Source of the DNA: an uncultured Clostridia bacterium | Lineage (GTDB): Bacteria; Bacillota; Clostridia; Christensenellales; Borkfalkiaceae | Direction: 5' to 3' | DNA length: 64,000 nucleotides | Assembly (NCBI GenBank): GCA_947627565.1 | Contig: CANQWO010000002.1 | Coordinates: 1-64,000, forward strand | Part shown: one piece after another, positions 48,305 through 55,490 of the stretch | Layout of the letters: each line of letters begins with the position of its first letter | Numbering within the stretch: the first letter of the stretch is position 1 | The notes under the pieces: model-generated | Told to the model about the DNA's origin: nothing | Seen by the model: the letters and a program-made list of their open reading frames with translations, nothing else | The model's database searches: none | Translations under genes and position numbers: made by a program

Positions 48305-49210
48305 ATGAAAGCCAAACGGTCTCTCGGCATCCTGTTCATCCTCGGCGCGGCGGCATGCTTCGCGCTGATGAATTATTTCGTGAACGCGGCGGGCGAACTG
48401 CCCGTCATGCAAAAGGTCTTTTTCCGCAACCTCATCGCAACGTTCATCGTCTTTTTCCTGCTCCTGCGCGACAAACAGAAGTTCCGCATCAAGAGCAGGG
48501 AGTGCCTAATTTGGCTGTTTTTGCGCGCGGCCGTCGGATTCTTGGGCGTTGTGCTCAATTTTTACGCCATCGACCACATCGGAAGCATCTCCGACGCCTC
48601 CATCCTCAACAAACTTTCCCCATTTTTCGCCATTCTTTTTTCGGTCTTCCTCCTCCGCGAGAAGCCGAAAATCCCCGAGATCATCTTCGTCCTCATCGCC
48701 TTTGCGGGCGCCATGTGCGTCGTCAATCCGCGCTTCGACATGCAGGCCATCCCCGCGCTCGCGGGATTTCTGAGCGGCGCCGCGGCGGGATTTGCCTATA
48801 CGTGCGTCCGCGTGCTCGGGATCAAGGGCGAGCGCGGCAACATTACCGTCTTCTTCTTTTCGGCGTTCTCGACCGTCGTCTCGCTGCCCTTCTTCATCGC
48901 ATTCTACACACCCATGTCCGCGATGCAGCTTCTCTTTCTCATTTTATCGGGCGTCGCGGCCGCGGGCGGGCAGTTCTTTATCACCGCCGCCTACCGCATG
49001 GCGCCGGCCAAGGAGATCGCTGTCTTCGACTACGCGCAGGTCCTCTTCGCCGCCCTCCTCGGCTACTTCCTCCTCGACCAGATGCCCAAACCGCTCAGCA
49101 TTGCGGGATATTGCATTATCCTCGTCGCCGCGGTCGGGCGCTGGCTCTATAATCTCGTCCGCGACAGGCGGGAAAACGCCGAAAAAGTCCGTGAAAATTT
49201 CAGTCGGTAA
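48305..49210 (+). CDS. EamA/DMT-family transporter
   Basis: The 301-residue integral membrane protein has ten predicted helices in two EamA halves (for example GILFILGAAACFALMNYF near the start and QFFITAAYRMAPAKEIAVFDYAQVLFAALLGYFLLDQ in the second half). Members export amino acids or metabolites, or import nucleotide-sugars; the substrate here is unknown. The ATG at 48305 starts the first helix; no ribosome site is present. It carries one exact CCATGTCCGCG copy (48912-48922) in a variable loop. Confidence 0.88.
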   Translation: MKAKRSLGILFILGAAACFALMNYFVNAAGELPVMQKVFFRNLIATFIVFFLLLRDKQKFRIKSRECLIWLFLRAAVGFLGVVLNFYAIDHIGSISDASILNKLSPFFAILFSVFLLREKPKIPEIIFVLIAFAGAMCVVNPRFDMQAIPALAGFLSGAAAGFAYTCVRVLGIKGERGNITVFFFSAFSTVVSLPFFIAFYTPMSAMQLLFLILSGVAAAGGQFFITAAYRMAPAKEIAVFDYAQVLFAALLGYFLLDQMPKPLSIAGYCIILVAAVGRWLYNLVRDRRENAEKVRENFSR

Positions 49211-49263
49211 TTTTGTTGCAATTCCGCGCAAATTGTGGTATCATACATCTTGGAGAATTTGTG

Positions 49264-50532
49264 ATGGACGATGAAGAACGTCCCGAGGCCGGCTCCCAAG
49301 AGGCTTCGGAAGTACAATCTCAATCGAAACCGCTCCCGGACGACAGCGCAGCCGCCCGTTATCGGCGTGAAAAAGAATCGGACATGGACAAGCTCGCACG
49401 CGAGATCGAGGAGCGCCAAAAGCGCGATACGCGCGCCAAGACCATCAAGTGGTGGATCAAGACGGGGCTGCTGCTCGCCCTCATCGGGCTCTCGATCTTC
49501 CTGCTCTTCAGCATCACCGATTCGCTCACCGAGGACAGCATCAAAAGTTTCCCCGCTCTCATCCGCGGCATCAATCCGCTGTGGTTGTGCATTCTGATCG
49601 GGGTCATCCTGCTCTATATCGTATTCGAGAGCGCCAAATATTTCTACCTGCTCCGCATTTCCACGGGGAAAAATTTCTTCCGCGCGTCCGTCAAAGTGAT
49701 GTTCCTCGGGAAATACTACGACGGCATCACCCCCCTCGGCTCGGGCGGCCAGCCCTTCCAAATCTACTATCTCCACAAGAAGAACGGCATTCCCGCCGGC
49801 GTCGCGACCGCAGTGCCCCTCGTGAAATTTACGGTGACCACCGTCGTGTTCTGCATCGTCGCCACCGTGATGTTCTCGTTCGCGCCCGTCCTCCTCAAAG
49901 ACGTGAGCAACGTCACCATATCCAAGACCATCATCGGCATCGCGTGGGCCGCAATGGCGGTCAACTTCCTGCTCCCCGTGCTGATTATCGCCTTCTCTCT
50001 CTTCCCCAACTTCGGGCGAAGGGCCACTGCGTGGATCGTGAGCACGCTCGCGAAACTGCACATCGTCAGGCGGAAGTATCCCGTCATGCGCAAATATCTC
50101 TATGAGGTGCGCGAATACCGTGCGTCGCTCAAGGCCATTCTGAGCCGCTGGTGGCACTTCATCCCCCTCGCCGCGCTCGGGCTCGTGAGCACCATCATCA
50201 GTCAGTCGGTGCCCTTCTTCGTCATCGTGGCGATCGCGGACGTCACGCCCTCCTGGTGGCTCTTCTTCCAGATGCTGTGCCTCAGCATGCTCTCGTTCTA
50301 CTCGGCGTCCCTCGTTCCGACGCCCGGGAACAGCGGCGCTCTCGAGGGTGCGGCCGCCCTCATCTTCGCCACGACGCTCTCCTCGCGGGCCGGCGCCGTC
50401 GTCGGCTGGGTCATCCTCGTATGGCGGCTCCTCACCTATTACCTCTATATCTTCGCCGGCATCGGCATCAACATCTTCGAGATCATCCGCAGCGCCTATC
50501 GGAAACGCAAGGCCGCAAGGGCCGCGACATAA
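49264..50532 (+). CDS. lysylphosphatidylglycerol synthase TM-region-like (UPF0104) membrane protein
   Basis: The 422-residue protein has a hydrophilic charged N-terminal tail (about 1-62) followed by about eight helices. The signature of the MprF/AglD transmembrane family is seen as GKYYDGITPLGSGGQPFQIYYL and SLVPTPGNSGALEGAAA. Such proteins flip or modify lipids; without the C-terminal aminoacyl-transferase domain it cannot be a full MprF. GGAG lies 10 bases before the ATG at 49264. Downstream of the EamA gene by 53 bases, with a terminator after it. Confidence 0.85.
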   Translation: MDDEERPEAGSQEASEVQSQSKPLPDDSAAARYRREKESDMDKLAREIEERQKRDTRAKTIKWWIKTGLLLALIGLSIFLLFSITDSLTEDSIKSFPALIRGINPLWLCILIGVILLYIVFESAKYFYLLRISTGKNFFRASVKVMFLGKYYDGITPLGSGGQPFQIYYLHKKNGIPAGVATAVPLVKFTVTTVVFCIVATVMFSFAPVLLKDVSNVTISKTIIGIAWAAMAVNFLLPVLIIAFSLFPNFGRRATAWIVSTLAKLHIVRRKYPVMRKYLYEVREYRASLKAILSRWWHFIPLAALGLVSTIISQSVPFFVIVAIADVTPSWWLFFQMLCLSMLSFYSASLVPTPGNSGALEGAAALIFATTLSSRAGAVVGWVILVWRLLTYYLYIFAGIGINIFEIIRSAYRKRKAARAAT

Positions 50533-50549
50533 TTTTTGCAAACGAAACA

Positions 50550-50580
50550 GGGTCCCCTCCGCGTCATTCGGAGGGGGCCC
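50550..50580 (+). terminator. intrinsic terminator
   Basis: A 12-bp stem GGGTCCCCTCCG/CGGAGGGGGCCC (one G-T pair) with a 7-base loop, followed by TTCTCTTTT. Confidence 0.85.
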
Positions 50581-50645
50581 TTCTCTTTTACGCCGCGCTT
50601 GAAGACGGCGGAAATTTTACGGAAACGGATCGTCTGCCCGGGCGC

Positions 50646-51113
50646 CTATGCGAGCGGGACGAGGCTCGGCGTCACCCGATCTCCGTGCACGACGAGATAG
50701 GCGTAACTCGGATCGGAATAGGCGCCCAAAGCGCCGGGGTTGACGAGCGTGATGCCACCCATGTCCGCGATGTCGGCGCGGTGCGTGTGTCCGTAGAGCG
50801 CGACCGTACACCCGAGCTCCTTGGCGCGGGCGGCAAGTTTTCCGAGCCCGCTCTTGACGCCGTAGCGGTGTCCGTGACAGCAGAAGATCCGGACGCCCTC
50901 GACTTCCAGCACGCACTCGTCTTCGCCGTAAGCGAAATCGCAGTTGCCGCGGAGCACATACGTCTTTTCGGGATATTCCGAAAAGATGGGCCGCATGTCC
51001 GCCGAACCGTCGCCGAGGTGGACAATATAATCGTTCTCCGCAAACAAGCGGCGCACGCGGTCGATGGCGCCGTAGCGGCTGTGGGAATCGGAAATGACGA
51101 CCAACGTTTTCAA
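50646..51113 (-). CDS. YfcE/MJ0936-type metallophosphodiesterase
   Basis: The 155-residue protein has the metallophosphoesterase motifs in order: SDSHSRYGAI, HLGDGSAD, RGNCDF, HGHRYG and GHTHRADI. Such enzymes hydrolyse phosphodiesters with Mn2+; the physiological substrate is uncertain. It overlaps rdgB by 4 bases in an ade-rdgB-yfcE operon, as these two genes are commonly linked in Bacillota. A CCATGTCCGCG copy (50759-50769) falls just after GHTHRADI. Confidence 0.9.
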   Translation of the reverse strand: MKTLVVISDSHSRYGAIDRVRRLFAENDYIVHLGDGSADMRPIFSEYPEKTYVLRGNCDFAYGEDECVLEVEGVRIFCCHGHRYGVKSGLGKLAARAKELGCTVALYGHTHRADIADMGGITLVNPGALGAYSDPSYAYLVVHGDRVTPSLVPLA

Positions 51114-51685
51114 AGCAACTCCTTGAGCGCCGCAAGCGCACGCGCCCTGTGCGAAACGGAATTTTTTTCCTCCTCGGTGGCCTCGGCAAAGCTCTTTCGG
51201 AGGTCGTCGGAGAGAAAGAGCGGGTCGTAGCCGAAGCCGCTCGTCCCGCGGGGCGCCTCAAGGATGGTGCCATACGTCCTCCCCTCGGCGGTAAGCGTCC
51301 TGCCGTCGGGATAGGCCAGCACGATCGCGCATTGGAAATACGCCCTTCTGTCCTTCACCCCTTCTAAGTTTTTGAGAAGAAGCGCCTTGTTCCCGCCCGT
51401 CCAATCCCGGGGTGCAAAGAGTTTGCTGTAGCGTGCGCTGTAGACGCCCGGCGCCCCGCCGAGAGCTTCGACGCACAGGCCGCTGTCATCGGCAATCGCG
51501 GGCATGCCTACCGCATTTGCTACGGCGGTCGCCTTCAGACATGCGTTTTCGAGGAACGTCTTACCCGTCTCTTCGACCTCTTCCGTGAAGCCGACGTCGG
51601 CCGCGGAGACGATTTCACAGTCGGAGAGAATCTCCCTGATTTCCCGTAATTTATGGACATTCCCGGTCGCGGCAACCAATCTCAT
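51110..51685 (-). CDS. rdgB: XTP/dITP diphosphatase (RdgB/HAM1)
   Basis: This 191-residue house-cleaning enzyme converts non-canonical purine triphosphates (XTP, dITP) to monophosphates. Motifs include ATGNVHKLREI at the N-terminus, AIADDSGLCVEAL and GTSGFGYDPLF. Its start overlaps the ade stop and its stop overlaps the yfcE start (4 bases each), so translation is coupled. Confidence 0.95.
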   Translation of the reverse strand: MRLVAATGNVHKLREIREILSDCEIVSAADVGFTEEVEETGKTFLENACLKATAVANAVGMPAIADDSGLCVEALGGAPGVYSARYSKLFAPRDWTGGNKALLLKNLEGVKDRRAYFQCAIVLAYPDGRTLTAEGRTYGTILEAPRGTSGFGYDPLFLSDDLRKSFAEATEEEKNSVSHRARALAALKELL

Positions 51686-53406
51686 ACTTCCTCCAACGGC
51701 ACAAAGCCGAACTTCTCGAGGTCGAAGAGCCCCCTATCGAGCAATTTGAGCTTGGGAATGACGGCGAGCGATAAAAAGACGAGCGTCATAAAGGGTTCGT
51801 AGCACTCCTTCACGCCCATTTTCCGCGCCTTTTCCGCAATGGCGCCCGTGCGCGCGATGACTTCGGAGGCCTCCGCCGAGCTCATGAGTCCCGCGATGTC
51901 GAGCGCAAAGACGTCTTCCTCCGTCTCGGAGACGAGCGCCATGCCGCCGCCCGCCTTTTCGAGCAGGCCGACGACGCGGACCATGGCTTCGTCGCTGTCG
52001 CCGAGGACGACGAGGTTGTGGCTGTCGTGCGCAACGGAGATGCCGATGGCGCCGCCGTGCAGGCCATACCCCTTCACGAGCCCGAGGCCGATGTTCCCCG
52101 TGGCATGGTGCCGCTCGACGACGGCAAGTTTGCAAAGATCGGTGCCCCGCACCGTGAGTTCGCCCGCGGGCGTCTCGGCAAACGTCTCGCCCGTGTAGAG
52201 GCCGTAGGGCTGCACTTCCATGGCGCGCAATTTCCCGCCGCGGCAGACGATCCGAAAGTCCTCCGCCTTGACGGGCTTCACGCGGACGGTACTCCGAACC
52301 TCCGCGGGAAGATAGCGCGACGAAGTGCCGAAGAGCGCCTTGCCGCCCTCCGCGACGAGCACGCCGCGCTTGAAGACGGCGGAGACGTGGAACCGCTCCA
52401 TGTCGTCGATGAGCACGATATCGGCAAAATAGCGGGGCGCAATGGCACCCATGTCCGCGAGACGGTAGCAATCGGCGACGTTGATGGTCGCCATCGCAAC
52501 GGCATATTCGGCGGGCAGGCCGCTCGCGACGAGACGGCGGAGCGCGTCGTCGAGATGGCCGCGGGTCGCGAGGTCTTTGGCGTTCTTGTCGTCGGAACAG
52601 AGAATGTAGCGGCGGAAGTTGTAGCTGTCGATTGCGTCTTTGGCGTCGGCAATGTTGTTGACGGAGGAACCGCAGCGGATCTGGACATACATCCCCCGCG
52701 CGACCTTGTTCCTGCACTCCTCCGCGGAGAGCGATTCGTGGTCGGTGAGAATGCCCGCGCAGCGGTACGCATTGAAGCCGTCACCGAAAACGCCGGGGGC
52801 ATGTCCGTCAACGGGCTTTCCGAAACGGTGCGCCGCCTCGATCTTACGGAGCACATCCGCGTCCCCCGAAAGCACGGCGGGGAAGTTCATCATCTCGCCG
52901 AGACCGAAGAAGAGCCCGCGTGAAAGTTCCTTTTCCGTCTCCCTGCCGTCGATGACCGCGCCGCTCGTCTCGAAGGGCGTGGCGGGGACGCAGGACGGGA
53001 GCTGCAAAAAGACGTCGAGCGGCTGCACGCCGCCCAAGCTGAGGCGGGAAAAGGCCTCCTTGATATACTCGGCCCCCGCTACGCCACAGACATTGACGAT
53101 CTCATGCGGATCGGCGACGATGGCGGAGGTGCCGCGGGGCACGGCGAGCGAAGCGAACGCCTCGGGCGAGAGCATGGAGCTCTCGACATGGATGTGGGAA
53201 TCGATGAGCCCGGGGATGGCGATTTTGCCGCCGGCGTCGTATACCGCCGCGGCCGTATACCCCGTGCCGATCCCGACGACGCGGCCGTCCGCAATGGCGA
53301 TATCGCCCTCTTCGAGTTTGCCCGTGAACACGTTGAAGACGCGGGCGTTTTGAATGACAAGATCGCTCTTTTCGCGCTTCATGGCGCAATCAATGAGATG
53401 TTTCAT
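51682..53406 (-). CDS. ade: adenine deaminase
   Basis: The 574-residue amidohydrolase deaminates adenine to hypoxanthine for purine salvage. Metal ligands are in IPGLIDSHIHVESSM, the DPHEIVNV segment, and DGHAPG; family-specific GNIGLGLVKGYGL and AHDSHNLVVLG are present. I chose the ATG at 53406, which has no ribosome site but lies exactly where the consensus promoter predicts transcription start; a later in-frame ATG at 53382 is possible. First gene of the ade-rdgB-yfcE operon. Confidence 0.93.
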   Translation of the reverse strand: MKHLIDCAMKREKSDLVIQNARVFNVFTGKLEEGDIAIADGRVVGIGTGYTAAAVYDAGGKIAIPGLIDSHIHVESSMLSPEAFASLAVPRGTSAIVADPHEIVNVCGVAGAEYIKEAFSRLSLGGVQPLDVFLQLPSCVPATPFETSGAVIDGRETEKELSRGLFFGLGEMMNFPAVLSGDADVLRKIEAAHRFGKPVDGHAPGVFGDGFNAYRCAGILTDHESLSAEECRNKVARGMYVQIRCGSSVNNIADAKDAIDSYNFRRYILCSDDKNAKDLATRGHLDDALRRLVASGLPAEYAVAMATINVADCYRLADMGAIAPRYFADIVLIDDMERFHVSAVFKRGVLVAEGGKALFGTSSRYLPAEVRSTVRVKPVKAEDFRIVCRGGKLRAMEVQPYGLYTGETFAETPAGELTVRGTDLCKLAVVERHHATGNIGLGLVKGYGLHGGAIGISVAHDSHNLVVLGDSDEAMVRVVGLLEKAGGGMALVSETEEDVFALDIAGLMSSAEASEVIARTGAIAEKARKMGVKECYEPFMTLVFLSLAVIPKLKLLDRGLFDLEKFGFVPLEEV

Positions 53407-53412
53407 GCCTTG

Positions 53413-53441
53413 ATTATAGCACAAAAGCCGCCTGCATGCAA
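53413..53441 (-). promoter_or_regulatory. promoter of ade, leaderless; -35 inside a hairpin loop
   Basis: On the minus strand TTGCAT (53441-53436), 17 bases, TATAAT (53418-53413), then six bases to the ATG. The -35 lies in the 10-base loop of the hairpin at 53426-53447. Confidence 0.75.
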
Positions 53442-53447
53442 GCGGCT
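53426..53447 (-). terminator. terminator of the zinc-ribbon operon, overlapping the ade promoter
   Basis: Stem AGCCGC/GCGGCT followed on the minus strand by TTTTGTG. It ends the operon 53485-55127 and encloses the ade -35 hexamer. Confidence 0.6.
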
Positions 53448-53484
53448 CGCGGGAGATTTTCTTCACGTTTTCAAATGGCCTTGC

Positions 53485-54447
53485 TCAGGCTCTGTTTTTT
53501 CCCCGTAAGGACTTTACCCAGTCGTCCAATCTCTTGTCGCAGTAGACGCGATGGCACCACTGAACAATGATTTCCGCGGCAAGGGAAACCGCGGCAAAAA
53601 TCAGATATGGATACTGCACCGCATACGCCGAAGCGTCCCCGTATAAGATCATGGAGGCGAAAAACGATTGGAGATTTTCATGCGCGGCAAGGCCCAAGAA
53701 CAAAATGAACAATCCCCAAAGCGCCATGCGAAAAAGTTCCGCCGCGATCGCAGCCCCCTGCCTTTCCGGAAATTCGGCCCAATAGAAGGCGGACATGATC
53801 TCCTTCTCTCCGTCCTTCGCCTGCAATTCAAATCCTGTTCCCTTCTCGAACATCTCCACATTCTTTCGCTCGAGAACGGATATCGGCTGAAGGTGCTTAT
53901 CGCGGATCCACCCGCACATGCAAAATTTATGATAGCACCTTTCCGCTGTTGAAAGCGCCGTGGAAACGAAAAACGCAACGCAGGCTCCTATGATCAATCC
54001 GTCGATCGTCTTCAATTTTTCATTGGCATGAAAGAGGGCTTCGAGCGCATTCGGGCCACCCATGTCTGACTTCCACCCATTAAAAATTATGTACCCGACG
54101 ACCAAGAGGATTCCGGCCAAGGCAAATATTCCGCCGGATAACCACTCCAAAAGTTTCTTCGTCGTCTTCGCCGAAGCGTTTGCATTTGTCCATAATTTAC
54201 GGAAATTCTCGGCCTTTGGGTAGCCCAATTTCGACGTCTCGTCGGGCTTGGGCGCAGAGCCGAGCCCCATGCCGCAATTGGGGCATACCGAGAGACCGGG
54301 CGGAACTTTGGAGCCGCATTCGGGGCAAACCGTCTGCTCGGGCAACGGGACGGGAAATCCCGGGGCAGAAAATATTCTGCATCCGCAATACACGCAGTAA
54401 TTCGCATTTTCCGGAATAAAATTCCCGCAATGAGGGCATTGGATCAT
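53485..54447 (-). CDS. zinc-ribbon membrane protein
   Basis: The 320-residue protein has two N-terminal zinc ribbons (CPHCGNFIPENANYCVYCG and CPECGSKVPPGLSVCPNCG) and then four predicted membrane helices (around 105-130, 150-172, 245-265 and 280-300). I do not recognise a specific family. AGGAGG precedes the ATG at 54447. It is the last gene of a three-gene operon with a 180-residue zinc-ribbon protein and a 37-residue membrane peptide, opposite a Cro/CI regulator. Confidence 0.75.
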   Translation of the reverse strand: MIQCPHCGNFIPENANYCVYCGCRIFSAPGFPVPLPEQTVCPECGSKVPPGLSVCPNCGMGLGSAPKPDETSKLGYPKAENFRKLWTNANASAKTTKKLLEWLSGGIFALAGILLVVGYIIFNGWKSDMGGPNALEALFHANEKLKTIDGLIIGACVAFFVSTALSTAERCYHKFCMCGWIRDKHLQPISVLERKNVEMFEKGTGFELQAKDGEKEIMSAFYWAEFPERQGAAIAAELFRMALWGLFILFLGLAAHENLQSFFASMILYGDASAYAVQYPYLIFAAVSLAAEIIVQWCHRVYCDKRLDDWVKSLRGKNRA

Positions 54448-54460
54448 CGCGATTTCCTCC

Positions 54461-55003
54461 TCATAGTTTATAATTTTCCGTAGGGATCGCGTCATACATC
54501 TTTTTCACCTTTTCGGAGGCGAACTTCGGCATGTAGACGATCCCCTTTTTTTGCTTCAACCAAGTCTGAAATAATTTTTCGCCCAAAAGCGCCTTGCGCA
54601 AATACTTCCCGGAGACGGCCATCCCGACGCCGAACCCTATGATCGTCATGAGATTGAGCAGCACAAACAGCGAGAAATCCAGCGCCATGATTGCCTGCTG
54701 TTGCACCGTCATATCATCTCCCTTCGGTGCGATCACCCACATCAGCATCACGATCCAACCGAGCAGCCAAATCAAAAGACTGCCCCACGTCAGTCGGTCG
54801 CACCGGCGATGACCGGCCTCTCCATAGTCATGCGCGGGGTGAGAATGCAAAAATTCTTTCAAGAGCGCTTCCTGTTTCAAAAGGGGAAGTCCTTCATAGT
54901 TCGCCGCAGGCGGCGTAATTTTCAATTCGGCTCCGCAATGGATACAAAATTTACTTTTATCGCTCACCGCTCTCCCGCAACGCGAACAACTTACCAAAGC
55001 CAT
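54461..55003 (-). CDS. single zinc-ribbon membrane protein
   Basis: The 180-residue protein starts with one zinc ribbon (CSRCGRAVSDKSKFCIHCG). A linker and two membrane helices follow (about 73-93 and 108-135, WGSLLIWLLGWIVMLMWVIA and LFVLLNLMTIIGFGVGMAV), with a basic cytoplasmic tail. It resembles the following gene in design but is shorter. GGAGG lies before the ATG at 55003. The upstream 37-codon gene ends 10 bases before it. Confidence 0.75.
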   Translation of the reverse strand: MALVSCSRCGRAVSDKSKFCIHCGAELKITPPAANYEGLPLLKQEALLKEFLHSHPAHDYGEAGHRRCDRLTWGSLLIWLLGWIVMLMWVIAPKGDDMTVQQQAIMALDFSLFVLLNLMTIIGFGVGMAVSGKYLRKALLGEKLFQTWLKQKKGIVYMPKFASEKVKKMYDAIPTENYKL

Positions 55004-55013
55004 TTTTTCCTCC

Positions 55014-55127
55014 TCACAGAACAAACACGCCCATGATCATCACGAATACATGCAACGCCGCCAAGAGCAGTAAGATCGTCATATAGACCGCGATCCACTT
55101 CTTCTTTTTCCCATTTTTATTGAGCAT
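55014..55127 (-). CDS. 37-residue single-pass membrane peptide
   Basis: A short reading frame with a strong GGGAGG ribosome site codes a basic N-terminus (MLNKNGKKKKW) and one hydrophobic helix (residues 12-37). It is the first gene of the zinc-ribbon operon, directly downstream of a consensus promoter. Function unknown; size and position suggest a membrane peptide partner or a stress-type microprotein. Confidence 0.65.
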   Translation of the reverse strand: MLNKNGKKKKWIAVYMTILLLLAALHVFVMIMGVFVL

Positions 55128-55143
55128 GCTTCCTCCCAAATTG

Positions 55144-55158
55144 ATAGCGTATCGCTAT
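55144..55158. promoter_or_regulatory. operator 1, palindrome ATAGCG-TAT-CGCTAT
   Basis: Perfect 6-bp inverted repeat just downstream of the predicted start point of the zinc-ribbon operon. Its half-site matches that of operator 2; centres are 31 bases apart, about three helical turns. Confidence 0.65.
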
Positions 55159-55169
55159 ATTTTTACATA

Positions 55170-55198
55170 ATTATATAGCAACTTGCTATACTTGTCAA
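55170..55198 (-). promoter_or_regulatory. perfect-consensus promoter of the zinc-ribbon operon
   Basis: On the minus strand TTGACA (55198-55193), 17 bases, TATAAT (55175-55170). Operator 2 fills the spacer, so bound repressor would block RNA polymerase. Confidence 0.85.
55174..55190. promoter_or_regulatory. operator 2, palindrome TATAGCAA-C-TTGCTATA
   Basis: Perfect 8-bp inverted repeat within the promoter spacer. It also overlaps a TATACT (55187-55192) that could be the -10 of the regulator gene, consistent with autoregulation. Confidence 0.7.
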
Positions 55199-55206
55199 GT
55201 AGTAAT

Positions 55207-55413
55207 ATGGAAATTTTTCGAATCAGATTAAAAGAAATGCGACTCTTGCTCGGTTTTACGCAGCGGGAGATGGCGGAAAAACTGCACATCTCTCAGCCGT
55301 CTTATATCCGTTATGAAAATGGGACGGCCGAGCCGACGCTGGAAAATCTTTCGAAAATCGCAGAAATTTTTGATGTGTCAACCGATTATTTGCTCGGAAG
55401 AACGGAGTATTAA
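55207..55413 (+). CDS. Cro/CI-type helix-turn-helix regulator
   Basis: The 68-residue protein is essentially one HTH_3 domain: RIRLKEMRLLLGFTQREMAEKL, the recognition helix ISQPSYIRYENG, and the common end DVSTDYLLGRTEY. It lacks any ligand or peptidase domain. The ATG at 55207 has no ribosome site and lies about 8 bases beyond the expected transcript start. Divergent from the zinc-ribbon operon and probably its repressor through the two palindromes. Confidence 0.9.
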   Translation: MEIFRIRLKEMRLLLGFTQREMAEKLHISQPSYIRYENGTAEPTLENLSKIAEIFDVSTDYLLGRTEY

Positions 55414-55421
55414 ACGCAATT

Positions 55422-55452
55422 AAAAAGAGCGGGCGAACAGCCCGCTCTTTTT
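55422..55452. terminator. bidirectional intrinsic terminator
   Basis: A 13-bp stem AAAAAGAGCGGGC/GCCCGCTCTTTTT with a GAACA loop between convergent genes. Confidence 0.92.
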
Positions 55453-55490
55453 GTGTAAAATTTACGGGACGCAGAGCATCCCGTATGGAT

